From Cephalotrichum gorgonifer (lineage: Eukaryota; Ascomycota; Sordariomycetes; Microascales; Microascaceae), in assembly GCA_900312665.1 (NCBI GenBank), contig ONZQ02000002.1, positions 677,746 to 741,745 on the forward strand: 64,000 bases of DNA. Reading direction: 5' to 3'. This document shows, piece after piece, positions 1 to 14,437 of this stretch; the stretch's first letter is position 1; the number at the start of each line of letters is the position of its first letter. The position numbers were made by a program, and so were the translations under genes. Below the pieces are notes generated by a model, which had not been told where the DNA came from, made no database searches, and saw only the letters and a list, made by a program, of their open reading frames with translations.

Positions 1-758
1 CCCACACACACACACACACACTTGCAGCTGGTGTTTTTACCTCGGATCTTATACACATAACGGACAGATCTTCGTAAATTGGAGTATGACCTACGTGGAT
101 TACAACATGAAGTACTATGAACCAGGAAGCGGAACCGTCCACTCGCTTCCCCGATTCGACGTTACTCCGGAGGGCCGGCAATGATCTCGGAACATGTGGG
201 TCTGGCGCCGATCCCCCGCCGCAATTGGCTAAAACGTGACGGCGTGTCAACGTTCATGCATGTTACTCGCAGCGCGTAGTTAATTTATGAAGTAGTATGC
301 ATATCTCTTGTGCTCGGCCTATTCAACTCGGAAACATGGAAACAACATGTCAATGTGCGTGAGTGGAGTCCGCCGGTCCTTTTGCCTCATCTGACGCTGA
401 GTCCATGCCTGACATCGGAGGCATTACGAATACAACTGGACGAGATCGTCTATCTGGCTGTAACCTCAGGTTATGTATGACCATTACATACTTATACGTT
501 GGCGGTGTTCCGGAAAGAGTCCGGACTGATGATCGGGCTCCACAACGGCCGGACTGTCACAAACCCAGATTTGCACAGCCGTGTCGCTATTCCACAGGGC
601 AAGCAGTACATGAGTTATTATTATGGCAAACAATACTTTTCATGCGACAATAGACGGAACCCCTGGTCGAACCAAGCATGAATAAGTCTGCAGTAGACAT
701 AATTGCGCGCCCACGAAAAAAAAATGAATCATATTACGCCGGCCCATGCGCCCGAAAT
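1..758. other. Intergenic DNA downstream of DBP9
   Basis: Apart from the CA run at the left edge, no reading frame here looks coding: the open stretches are short, overlap one another and show no recognisable motif. The right-hand part should hold the 3' untranslated region of the leftward DBP9 gene. Confidence 0.5.
3..21. repeat. CA dinucleotide microsatellite
   Basis: About nine uninterrupted CA units open the window. It is a simple repeat and may continue beyond the left edge. Confidence 0.9.
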
Positions 759-2662
759 CTACTTCTTCTTATTCGTCTTCGGCCGCGCCTTGAACGACTT
801 TAGCGGGTTCGACTTCCTCTTCCCAGCCCTGAACTTCTTCTGCCTCCTGTCCTTCTTGTCCGTCGGCTTATTAAACGGAACAAACCCGATGCCCTGCCCG
901 GTCTTTCTCGCGTCCTCTGGCAGCAGATAGTCGGGAACGTGCTTCAGATGCGCCTGCGTCCTAGCTGCCCTGAGCTCACCGTCGTGCCTCAGGTGGTGCA
1001 TCTCGGACGGGTTCTCCTCGAAGTGGCGCTTCAGCTTCTCGCTCTTCAGGAGCTCCTCGCGCAGCTCTCTCGTCCGCGCCTCGCGGACGGCAACCTTGGT
1101 GACGGCCCTGAGCGCGTCGTTCATCCGGTACCGGAAGGCGTCCACCTGTTCCATGTCGAAGTTGTAGGGCTCCACTACCTTGTCCACCTTCGCCTGCTGC
1201 TTTATTATCCTCGCGAGGACCTTCTCGTCGTGCTCGGTGGACTCCACCCAGGTCGGGGGGTGCTTGCGGTACTGATCGGTCGGGATGACGAATGAGAGCG
1301 CCATGCCCCTCTGGCCCGCCCTACCCGTCCTCCCTATCCTGTGCGTGTACGACTTAGCCGAGGTGGGTAGGTCAAAGTTGACGACGCAGGCGACGTTCTT
1401 GAAGTCGATGCCCCTCGACACACCATACTCCTTATCCCTGCGCGATGTCTTCTGCTTCTTCTTCTTGGGGGCCTCCGCCGCCTTTTCTCCGTCTGCCTCT
1501 CCACCCTCCGCGCTTTCCTTTGGTGTCTCCTCGTCGGGGATGACCTCGTTCTCGTCCGAGGCGATGATGATGTCGTATACGCCCTTGTTGAACTCCTCGA
1601 CGACGTGTAACCTAGAGTTCACGGGTAACTCCGAGTTTAGAATACAGCTCCTGAGACCGAATTGCTCAAAGTATAGCTTGAGTCGGTAGCACCGATCCAC
1701 ATCGGCGACGAAGATGATACTCTTCCCCTTGATCAGCTTCAGCTTGTAGATAACGTAGATGAGTAAGAACTTCTCCTCCTCGGAGCACCTATATGGGTGG
1801 TTAGTCATACGCCCGCCCCCCTTGGTCAATAGTTGGGATGAACAACGTACTTGACGACGTATTGCGATACGCCCTCGCCTTCTGCGTCCTTCTCCTCCAG
1901 GTTTAGGACGACCGGGTTCCGTGCGAAGATACCCTTGAGCGTGTCGACCTCGGTGGTGAGAGTGGCGCTCATGAGTATCGTCTGTACGCCCTTGGGTAGT
2001 TTCTTCGCTACATTATTCAGATCCTCCTCGTAACCGTACGATAGAACGAGGTCCGCCTCGTCTAGTACAATGTGTGAAAGCTTCTCGAGCGACAGCGCTG
2101 ACGAATTGATGTTGGTCCAAGCTCTGGAGGGGGTGGAGACAACGATATCGGGCGAGTTGGAGAGGAGGGACCGCTGGACCGCGTCGGAGACTTTATCGGA
2201 GAGCTTGATCGCCTGTATGTCCTTGGCACAGAAGGCAGTTAGGGATTCTATGACTTTATGGACCTGGTCCGCAAGCTCTCGCGTTGGCACGAGAATCAAG
2301 GCCGAAGTGAACGGGCTGGAATTAGACTAGTAAGGCAGGTTAGAGGGTTGTCTCTGCGGCAGACGGCGAGGTGAGAGTATACACACCTGTTTTCTCTTCA
2401 GGATCGCCTGGAGAACTGGGAGGATGTAGGCCGCAGTCTTGCCGGATCCCGTCTTTGCCTTCGCCAGGACATCCTTCCCTTCCAACGCTAGCGGTATGGC
2501 TTTGCACTGGACGAGAGTAGGTTCCCGGTACTTTTCTTGGGCGATAGCTTGGATGAGCCGGGGGTCGAGGCCCAAGTCGGAGAACGACGTCTTCGGTTCG
2601 GTAGACTTGGTGGCAGGCTCTTCCGCGACCGGTTCGTCGTTGGTGTTCAGTTTCCTCTTCAT
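759..2662 (-). CDS. DBP9: ATP-dependent RNA helicase Dbp9 (DEAD box)
   Basis: DEAD-box RNA helicase of the Dbp9/DDX56 family, a nucleolar enzyme of 60S ribosomal subunit assembly (family knowledge). Three exons on the minus strand: 2662-2387, 2326-1851 and 1788-759, giving 593 aa. Visible motifs are the Q motif ([14 protein letters not shown], about residues 27-40), Walker A AKTGSGKT (69-76), PTRELA, DEAD, SAT, a GIDF segment and [10 protein letters not shown]. The tail is very basic (ends RPKTNKKK), as in nucleolar Dbp9 proteins. A charged acidic/lysine insert (around [14 protein letters not shown] sequence) splits helicase domain 2 before GIDF, which is typical of Dbp9. Intron 1 (2327-2386) has a CTAAC branch and TAG acceptor. 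Intron 2 (1789-1850) joins QYVVK to CSEEEKF exactly as expected for the family. A second acceptor for intron 1, about 10 bases downstream and used with a shifted donor, would also keep frame. It is divergently transcribed from BUD4. Confidence 0.95.
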
Positions 2663-3586
2663 CTTGTATGTCGGATCTTATATCGGGGGAGGTAAAGGTG
2701 AATTGGTTCGGAAAAGGTGAGTTGGGTCTCGTAGAGAAGTATTGGCCGGCAGCAAATTCTTGCGAAGTGCTGTCCAGTATACAGAAAAATTTCGGGCTTA
2801 TCGAAGGTGGAGGGGGTCCTTATCGCTAAGCTTCTGTTTATAGTGGTAAATACTGATATATACATAACACGTGTAGAATATCTCTATAAGAGGGGAGTGG
2901 CAAAATCGAGATAGGCGACGCGGCACGTCTGCTTAATAGGTTAAGACGTGGGTCTGGTCTGGAGCGGTAAATTGAATTTCAGCCAATCATAGTGGTCAAC
3001 CTTAACAAGCACAGTACCGGTCTCCCCAGCAACGTCTCTTCAGACGCTACAGAACCTGACCTTTCCCTGTTTGTTTACCTCCATAGGAGGGCTTTCCAAA
3101 CGAAACCGGTGCAACCTCCTGCATGATGTCCAAGATCCAAGGAACCATTATTAGATGACGACCCAATCTGCCACACTCCTCGATATCCCGAGTGTGACTT
3201 ATTATCCACGGCAACCCGATTTTCACTCCTTTTGTTTTTTTTCGCTTGTACACAGCTCTTGAATTCTAGGCATTAGCCTTTATCGCTCAGGATATAGGCC
3301 CTTTGCGTTTGAACGATTATCTTCGCCGCCGAACTGTCGATTCGCGGCCACGAAGTCACTTGCGCTGGTCTGCAACCAGACCTCTCCATTCCAAGCATCC
3401 AGCACCAACCGTTTCTCTGGCAAGTGGAAAACAACAGCTCATAGCCAGCGCACAACAGCCACTCTTGCCTTGGTGTCCACCTCCACACCAAGCTCGACTA
3501 CTGCCCTTTGATTCCACCAATGCATCTTGCGACAACAATTGTTCTCGTCTAGTTGAATCGTAGCAGCCAGGAGGTGCTCTGCAAGC
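2663..3586. promoter_or_regulatory. Divergent DBP9/BUD4 promoter region
   Basis: This 0.9-kb spacer lies between the divergent DBP9 and BUD4 starts and must carry both promoters. A CCAAT word is visible at 2983-2987. The part near 3340-3586 is mildly pyrimidine-rich and is probably BUD4 5' UTR. Short open frames here look like chance. Confidence 0.5.
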
Positions 3587-6500
3587 ATGTCCGACTCGGT
3601 ATGGCCACACCGCCGCCTGGCGCAACAAAGCCATCGCATTCACGCTAACCCTCTTCCTCCCCAGGTGAACCCTTTGCGCATTTCGAAGTCGCCTACCAAG
3701 ATGGCCCCCGGGCTTCCCCGCCCCCTCTCTGAGCTCTCGCCCACCGAGAAGCGGCGGAACTCGCCGAGCTGGAACCAGACTTCAAAGGTTAGCAGTTGCC
3801 ATCTGTACTCCCTACCCGCCCGATGGCATTCCCCTAACCTCTACTAGACTCAGAAGATGTCTCTAAACGCAGACTCGTCCCCGTTCCAGTCGTCGCCGGC
3901 TGATGGTGCCTCGTCGCCGCGTGTGTTTTGGCAGAGCCGTAACATGAGCACTGAAAACACCTCGTTTGGTGAACGCCTCAGCTCACCCTCCCCGCTGCGC
4001 CGCTCCTCCCTCGAACGCCTGCAGAAGGCGTCCAGGGTGAAGAACAGCAACATACTCGCCCTCGAACAACAGCGAGAATACGACCCCACCCGCATTCCAC
4101 ACATCGAGCGGCCCCTTGCTAAGGTGCAAGGCAATGCATTCGGCGGAAGGGGACCCGCTGGACTGCGCTCCTCGGAAGCCACAGATCCATCCTCGCCAGC
4201 GGCGGAGAAGAGAGGCCATCAGAGAAGCCAGAGCAAGACAGATATTCCCCTATACAGCCCTACGAAGTCCGCTCAGAATGACCCTTTCTATACTTCCAAC
4301 CCCCCAAAGACGCCTACCAAGGAGCTGACGTCGCCTATCAAGTCGTCCCTTTCTACCAATCGACGCAGGGGCAGCTTTGACGAGACTCGGAGTTCATGGA
4401 TGAACGAACCCCGTAGTGAAGGTCGAATCCTCCACAGACACGCCAAAAGTGTGACATTTGACGCTGCGCCGCCTCAAGTCAACGAGTACGAGATGGCCAC
4501 GCCCGACTTGTCGTCCGTTGGCTCAAATTCTCGCGAGGGCAGCTATGAGTCTGACGAAGACGACGAGTATGATCCATACTATGACCATCACGACATGGGC
4601 GGTCAAGAGGATAGCTTTGACGCCTCCCTTGAAGACACGGATAAGACCCCCGTCGTCGGCCCAGATGACTGGAGGCGGGAGAGCCCATCACGCGGCGATG
4701 ACCCATTCTATGACTCCAGCCCAGCCCCCGATATGATGGCTGGACGGGCCACCACTGGCTTCCCTGCTCATCAGCGAACCGACTCTACCAACTCGAATGG
4801 AGAGCACAGGCCGCTTCCCCCGCTTCCAGGCATGGGTCAGGCGTCCGGGTCATACTCCCGGGACTCACCATCTTCGCACCGAAGCTTGCCCTCGCCACCT
4901 CCGGCCGTCAGCAAGTCGGAGCCCCAGAATGTTGGCAACGGGAAAATGACGCTTGAGGAGCGCCTTAAGCTTATGATGCTTTCCGATGACAACAACGCTG
5001 CTGCTAAGACCGCGGCTGAGCAACAGCGAGAGCGCCGCATGCGACGGGGCGTCCATCGCGAGAGGTTCGGGAGTCCAATGTCGGAGACCGATGCCAGCCA
5101 AGTCGCTACGGAGGCCGACGAAGAGGATGACACCATTGGCGATCTTTCCGGCCTAGACTACCAGCTTCCGCCTCGCATCTCTCGCGAGTCCATCCTGCGT
5201 CGCGTTAATGGCAAGACATTTGAGCGGGAGTCTGATTATCATTTCTCCTCACCGGCGCCGTCTAGCCCCGAGCGACAGACTCAGCCCTTGGATCCTGACG
5301 TTCCCATCCCATCGACGGAGGAGGACTCCATGCTGTATGATGATGATGAGGGCAGCGTCATCGTCCGCCGGGATATCGACGACTGCGCTGATAGCTACTC
5401 TTTCCGTGACATGTCTGTCAATGATGAAGGCTCGGTCGTGATCCACGAGGATAAGGATGAGGATGCCCCGAGCATCTATTCCGACCCCTCGGCCTCCCAG
5501 GAACTACCTCCTCTGCCGGCACCAGAGAAGGCGCTCTCACCAGAAGACCTGACTCCTCTCGCGAGCCCGACTGAGAAGGTTTCCTCTCCGGATACCGTGA
5601 CGAACCCCACGGTTTTGAACGCCCCCGTTCTACCTCGCCCCGACCAGATGGAATCACCCTCCATGATTGATGCACATGCTTATCTGCAACGCCCGTTCAC
5701 CCCAGAGCAAAAGCATCTCACAAAGCCAGACTACGATGGATCGGGCTGGGGAGAACCTGATGAATACGCGGACGAGGGCACGCCTGACTCTGTCATTCAC
5801 CATCCCGTGTCTGACTATGAGGACGAAGAGACTATGGACCCTGAGGGACGCGGCGTCTCCGAGGAGCCTGAACAGCGTGCGGAAACTGAAGAGCCTGAGG
5901 AGCCTCAGGAGCCCGAGGAGCCTCGCATTCCAACACCTGACATTCCTGAGCGAGTGGCGACTATCAAGTCCGCTTCTGGGTCCAAACTCAAGACACGGCC
6001 ATCGGCCACGCCTTCAGATATAATGGCGATGCGGGAAGCCAGGAGGCAGGTTAGCCGGGAGATCCCACCACTCCCAGAGCGCCACAACGCGCGACTTTCA
6101 CGAGAGGCGGAGATTGAGTTCGCTAGCAGCACAGACGACTACTTGGAGCGGCATCCCAGCTTCAAGAAGCGCAGTCTCACGTTGGACCTCGACATGGGTC
6201 TCAGTCTCGACAAGGACTTTGATCGGGTCATCGAGAACCAAAAGGTGACATTCGACCAATTCATCTCTCTACCGTCACACAGCACAAGCAGTTTCCCTAC
6301 TAGACCAGTATCAAGCACACCATCCCCAGACAAGATGCCAGGCCCTCAGATTGCTAACATGAATGCGCACCAACAGAGAGGATACTTGATGCGCCAGAAT
6401 ACCAAACTCGTCGCGGCAAGTGACAAGGATAACGATATCTCCTGGAAGACTCGCTCGGCCGGCAACTCTCCCGTCAAGGCGGACCGGCCGCAGTCCTGGA

Positions 6501-8074
6501 CTGTTGAGCCTTGGAATGGTAGACAGCGACAGAGGAGCGGGGCCAAGCGAGCGCCCCCGAGTAGCGGTCCCGTTCCCCCTCTCCCGGGGCAAAAGAGCAA
6601 TGCGGCGCCACTGAACCCGCTGGTTGAGGAAGACTACCGGGCAGAGATCGCCTCGGAAGATAGTGGCGAGAGGGGAAGACTCTTTGTGAAGGTGATGGGG
6701 GTCAAGGATCTTGACCTACCGATTTCCAAAAGTGAGTGTTCCCCAGTCTGCTACAGTGTCGATCCTCACGACTAACCGACCGACCCCCGTTACCAGCTGA
6801 GAGAACATGGTTCAGCCTGACACTGGATAACGGCGTACACTGCGTCACCACGGCCTGGCTAGAGCTTGCCCGGAACGCCCCCATTGGGCAAGAATTCGAG
6901 CTCGTTGTTCCGAACGACCTCGAGTTCCAGCTTACCCTCAATGTCAAGCTTGAGAAGCCGGCGCCTAAGCCTGTTGCCGCCTCGCCTACCAAGCCAGCCA
7001 AGACGAAGCAGTCTACGTTCAGCAGGGTGTTCGCGTCGCCGAAGAAGCGCAGGGAGATGGAGATGCGGCAGCGTGAAGAGGAACAGATGCTAGCACAGCA
7101 GAAGGACCTGCAGGCACGCCAGAGGAATGCTGCACCCTCGGCGTACGAGCTACTCTGCCCTCTCGTGGCGGAAGATGGCAGCTTCGGTCGGTCGTACGTC
7201 TGCCTTAAGGAGCACGAGTCGAGGTGCTACGGCCGACCGTACGTCGCGGAGGTGGCCTGCTTCAACGAGTGGGCCACGGAGGAGGCCGGGTTCGCGTCGA
7301 GCGTGAAGAGCAAGCGGGGTAACACCGCCGTGGTGAGGCGGGCTCCTTACAAGATTGGAAAGCTGGAGCTCCAGCTCCTCTTCGTTCCTCGGCCCAAGTC
7401 GGCGAGCGACGAGGACATGCCCAAGAGCATGAACGCGTGCATCCGCGAGCTCAAGGCTGCGGAGGAACGTGCCTCCCGGAACTGGGAAGGCCATTTGAGC
7501 CAGCAGGGCGGTGACTGTCCGGTAAGTTGATTACGCCAACCACCACCGAAGCGAAGCCTTTTCGACGTGTGTTCTAACACTTCCCCCCGTGCAGTACTGG
7601 CGCCGTCGATACTTCAAGCTCGTCGGCACCAAGTTGACGGCTTACCACGAGGCCACGCGGCAACCCCGTGCGACGATCAATCTCGGCAACTGTAAGCGTC
7701 TGATCGATGACAGGCGGTCACTAACCGAGAAGGAGACGACGGGTAAGGGCGGCAAGCGGCGGCGCTCGGCGTTCGCGGAGGAGGAGGAGGGGTACATGTT
7801 CGTGGAGGAGGGATTCCGCATCCGGTTCAACAACGGCGAGGTGATTGACTTCTACGCCGACACGCCCGAGGACAAGGCCGGGTGGATGAAGGTGCTGGGC
7901 GATATCATGGGGCGGGGCGACGGCGGGGCCGGCGGAGGGGCCGGACTCGACGACGAGGGCAACAATCCTCGCAAGAGTAAGTGGTGCGAGATTGTGCTCA
8001 AGCGCGAGGAGAGCCTGCGGAAGAGGGCGGAAGGTCGGCGGGTGCACTCGCGGACGAAGAGCATGTACGTCTAG
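3587..8074 (+). CDS. BUD4: Bud4-like anillin/PH-domain septation protein
   Basis: Homologue of Bud4, the anillin-like scaffold that with septins and Bud3 organises septation or bud sites at the cell cortex (family knowledge). I infer five exons: 3587-3598, 3665-3787, 3848-6731, 6797-7521 and 7595-8074, about 1407 aa. Introns 1-3 carry clear CTAAC branch sites; intron 4 has a weaker CTAAC-like site. The first exon codes only MSDS and splices in frame to VNPLRISKSPTK; a start at 3701 (MAPGLPRPLSELSP) is the conservative alternative. Residues 46 to about 980 are a long disordered, Ser/Pro- and acid-rich region with many SP/TP sites and PPLP-type proline patches. The anillin-homology part begins near GRLFVKVMGVKDLDLP (about 985-1000) and continues through TWFSLTLDNGVHCV. 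The PH domain starts at exon 5 (YWRRRYFKLVGTKLTAYHE, from about 1249) and runs to WMKVLGDIMG. No broken motif is seen. Confidence 0.92.
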
Positions 8075-9006
8075 GCCACCTTTTTACGGGTCACTTGTCA
8101 GGTTGGCTGCTGTTCGTGCGTTATGAGGGGGGTTTTTTGCAACGACGATCATGGATATGAGATGAGGGATGAAAAGGGGCATGTTTGACACGATGTCCTT
8201 TTTACACCAAGTTCTCCTCTTCGGGGTTCAAGGGGTTGATGTCCCCAGCCTAAGGGGAGGCTTGCCAGTGGAGTTTACGGGGGAGGGGGGATTTGTTTGA
8301 TGGACTGCGTATTTTAATGAAGGGTTCGCCACGTCAGGCTGGACCCGGTCGTGTTTTGTCTTTTTTTCTTCTTCCTTTCGCATGGGTTAACCGGGTTTCC
8401 TTACACATCTTTTCTGTCTCCCGCCTTGAGGGATTCATTCCTCTTCTTCGTCTCTACTTTTTGTTTCTCTATCTCTCATTGCGCTGGTTTCTCTTCTTAC
8501 TCTCTCTTGTCTCTCACACGCTTTCAACTGATTTCCTTCCCGCGTCTTCCGCTTTCGCAGTTTGGGGATTCTCTATTTGTCACTGAAGGCTGCTTTTCCT
8601 TTTCCTTGTTGTAGGAGTATTACAAAGCATGAATCTTGAACTTTAAACTTTACCATTGCATATCGGACGGACGAAACAAATGGCGGGGTAAAAGGTTGAT
8701 CGGTCGGGGTTCCTCCGTCCGAGTGTGTGTGGCAGGTGCGTCGTCATGTTATCATCATGGAGTTATACTTTGATCACGGGGACACCACATGGGGATGGAG
8801 ATCGTCGTGCAGGCATATAAAGGGGGCGGGGTTGCCTTCTCCATCCATTGTTAGTCCTTTTGTTGGAGTAGGAGTCCATGTGTGACGATACTCTACTACA
8901 ACTGTGTATATCTACAAGTTCGTTCCTGTCAACGAATATCTGACTACCTCATCCGGTGGTCATTCTAACCAATATACCATACCAAACGGTAGCACTACTT
9001 TCAAAG
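8075..9006. other. BUD4 3' region and upstream region of small gene
   Basis: T-rich sequence at 8340-8620 suggests the 3' UTR and terminator of BUD4. The right third looks like the promoter and leader of the gene at 9007, with a TATA box. No coding frame is supported. Confidence 0.5.
8816..8821 (+). promoter_or_regulatory. TATA box upstream of small gene
   Basis: TATAAA inside GCATATAAAGGGGGCGGGG, followed within about 30 bases by a pyrimidine-rich stretch suitable for transcription start, and about 190 bases before the ATG at 9007. Confidence 0.5.
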
Positions 9007-9395
9007 ATGGGCAAGGCTTCCGAGAAGGCGAAGGCCAAGCTTGATCTGGTGTTGAATAACCCGAACAGACATGACAGTAGTGGCAAGTTCCTCCTCCTCG
9101 TTCCATCGCCCTATTGGTTTGGTGTGGAATTGTTTCTAATCAACAATTGTCTTACACCACAAATACCTCTGGAGAGCATGTTCGAGTGGATATATAGAGA
9201 GACGTAGCTAACAACCTGTCTCTCCTGATAGGCATGAAGGACAGAGTCCTCCCTACACGATACCCGTCGGCCGGAAACGACGGCGAGACGAACCGGGTCG
9301 AGAGGCGGATGAGCCAGACGTATCAAGATCAGGCGGCCCACGCGGGCCGGATCAGGAGTATGATGAAAAATATATGGGGACCACCGGCCTATTAA
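9007..9395 (+). CDS. Small charged protein, unknown function (GC-AG intron)
   Basis: Two exons (9007-9082 and 9232-9395) give a 79-aa protein starting MGKASEKAKAKLDLVLNNPN and ending MMKNIWGPPAY. The intron (9083-9231) begins with GCAAGT, the strong consensus of the rare GC-AG class, and ends with a GCTAAC branch and GATAG acceptor. No GT donor in the exon gives an equally good protein; a GTTCCT donor four bases on leads to another open frame that reads as low-quality sequence. The chosen product has a Lys/Ala-rich N-terminal helix and a second amphipathic helix (ERRMSQTYQDQA to SMMKN). No signal peptide or membrane segment is seen. I do not recognise the family. The upstream TATA box supports it being a real gene. 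Confidence 0.6.
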
Positions 9396-10183
9396 TGGAT
9401 CGGTTGATTGACGGACATCCATCTCGCTGGGTTTGACGGGAGTAGTTCCGGGGGGCCTATGGCGCTCTGGAGCGTTTCGCCGGACGACAGTGGGATCGTG
9501 TGCATGTTTATTGTGTATTGCATCGAATACTAAGGGAGTGTCAGATTGCCTAGCATCTAAGCCGTCTACCCTCTTCCTTAAACCTATCTAGCGCTAAAGC
9601 TGTCCCGCCGTTCCGTTCCTTCGATACAATAGGTAGGTGTGTGTGTATGTGTGACCATCATTTCAGATTCGATACGCACATAAGCTGGGTTGGAACTATC
9701 CCTCGGCGAGTCCGGCTTACGCTGCGAATCGCATTGATACGGATACGGATACGGATAAGCCCGATATGATAGGCTAGAGGATAGAGGAGAGTGATGCTGA
9801 TGACTTTCGGGGCACGTACTAACGCCCCACCCCATGTGTGGTATTACGGGATCCATGGAGATGAATGTAGCTCCTCACCGAGGTGAACAAGTGGGGTAAC
9901 TAGGGAGTGGGCGGTGCGCCCAGACGCCGCGCAACCAACGAAGTTACCCCCCGCCCGCCCCGTTTCCACTTTCGACCATACCCACTTTCCGAGTAACCTC
10001 CCACTCCATGGTCCCCACGACGAGCCTACCCCAATCTCGTAAACCATTGCTCTCGAACCTGGGTCGTTTTCCCAACAAGCTTCCTCTCCTTGGAACCACC
10101 CCCCCCCCAATCGCAATACCCAATCGCGAAAGCTCGCCTCTTCCTGACCTCTCTCTCTCTCCTCTCCTAATCCGCTAATCCCA
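9396..10183. other. Intergenic DNA before coronin
   Basis: No coding frame is supported. It contains a GATACG repeat and, at 10135-10180, a CT-rich leader directly before the coronin ATG. Confidence 0.5.
9736..9757. repeat. GATACG hexanucleotide repeat
   Basis: Three full GATACG units plus GATA in tandem; a short microsatellite. Confidence 0.85.
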
Positions 10184-12731
<2,548 letters not shown>

Positions 12732-14201
12732 GGTGGGTTGGGGGTTTGGAGGGCCGGGAGGGGCAGTGGTGGCGGGTGGTGGTGGTTGGGTGACGTCTGG
12801 TGAGGTGCCGGTGAGGCTGGGGGACGGACTGTATTCGGTAGCGAGAGGCGGAGGTGCTAGACCTAAGTTGAATCACGGAAGTGTTTAATCCGTGCTTTTG
12901 TCTAGGGAGATGGCACGCTTTACGAAAAGTCGCCTCTCGCTCTTGCACTCTTTTTTGCTTTTGCTCTTGGTGCTTGACCTTGTGGTTTGTTTTTGGTGCT
13001 TAGCCTCTTGCGTTTAGGATAACTTGAGATGTTTCCGTGCCGTGCTTTTTGTTGCTTCTGCAGGGTGTTTTCTTTTGGAGGGGCACTTTGGGAGCTGTCT
13101 TGGTAGCAGCTTGGGCTGCGGATATAGGGGAGGAGGGAGCGAGGGAGGAGGTTGACGCGGGCAGGAAGCTCGCGTTCTGGGAGGTATATCAGTGATTGTT
13201 TGGCTACGAAGCCTACTCGCTACAATGATGAGAAATAAGGAAAAACCCCCCTGAGACATGCCGTTTTAAGAGGGGGTTGGCTATTCAAGTACGCGTCACG
13301 AGAATCACAACATGCGGCAGCGTAGCGACTGCCTAAGGCTGCTGCTGCCGTCTTCTACAAAAAAGCAACTCGAGCAAGAGCTCTCGGAAGAGCGGTGATG
13401 GCCACGGAGGTGGCGAGGAGTGATCTTTCGTGGAACTTAACCGGTGAGTGGTTTGCCCGAGTTACCAAGGGCTGGCGGGTTCAGCATGTAGTTTCTATTT
13501 GAAATGTGCCAATATGGTGTACGAGGATACGTTTTTTCTCATCCCTTCCTTCCTTTTGCTCTTTTTCTTTTCTCGGTCTGTTTTGATTTGAATCAGGACG
13601 ATGAAAAAAAGAGCCTCGGATATCGGGATACGCGAATACTGAATGAGTACTGATCGACAGGTTTACGATCAAGTCGCGTGCAAGTGGAGGGAGAGAGAGA
13701 TTACGGAGCAGATTCACAAATGTTCTCCCGCCTCCTAGCCCCGTTCGCCACGTGTGGAAGACACAAGTACCGAAGAAAGCCCCTTCCTGATAATATTATT
13801 ACAACAAAAGAAGAAAAGGAGAAGGGAAAGGGGGGGTGGAAAAAGTAAGAGGGCTGCCGAGAGAGGAAGTGATAGTCGCGGGGGTTGCGGAGCGGGATTC
13901 GCTTACTGGACGCGCAGCACAGTACTTGGACAAGAAAATGGCGAAGGGGGAGGGGCGGGAAGCCCAGCTGAAGGGTGGATGTTTCAGATAATACCAGATT
14001 TGCTTCATACCGCCAGTATGAGAACTCGGACAAGTACTGACTGGCGAGCAGAGGGGGCGGGGCGAGGGAAGAAGGCGGGATTGATCCTCGCGAGAAACAA
14101 CACAGACTTCCTTTCTTTTTTTTTCAGGATTGGACTAATAGTTAGTTAGTCTACCTGCCTCCTTCCGTATCTCTTCGACGATGGCACAGCTGCGCACAGA
14201 G

Positions 14202-14233
14202 CACCAGACCACCAGACCACCAGACCACCAGAT
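14202..14233. repeat. CACCAGAC tandem repeat
   Basis: Four contiguous 8-bp units, the last differing at its final base. Confidence 0.85.
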
Positions 14234-14404
14234 ACCGCATTACTATTCCAAGCACGGACAGGGACAGGTCGACGTATAATATGTATTATAAGACGCACGG
14301 GGCACTGGGCACCACCCATCCCCCCTCCTTATCCCGCGGCGTTGGGGCGCTCTCCCTCAAATGATGTGATGTACTGTTTGTTATTCATGGGTTGGTCTGC
14401 TGCA

Positions 14405-14437
14405 CTGCACTGCACGAAGATCCATTGTGCAGTGCAG
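14405..14437. repeat. Perfect 11-bp inverted repeat (hairpin)
   Basis: Arms CTGCACTGCAC (14405-14415) and GTGCAGTGCAG (14427-14437) are exact reverse complements around an 11-base loop. No T-run follows, so it is not a terminator of bacterial type; function unknown. Confidence 0.7.

Noticed and set aside
2317..2386. Alternative intron 1 of DBP9 using the downstream CCAG acceptor and a donor two bases later
   Set aside because: Keeps frame but shortens the loop and places the acceptor farther from the CTAAC branch; the TAG acceptor at 2327 fits better.
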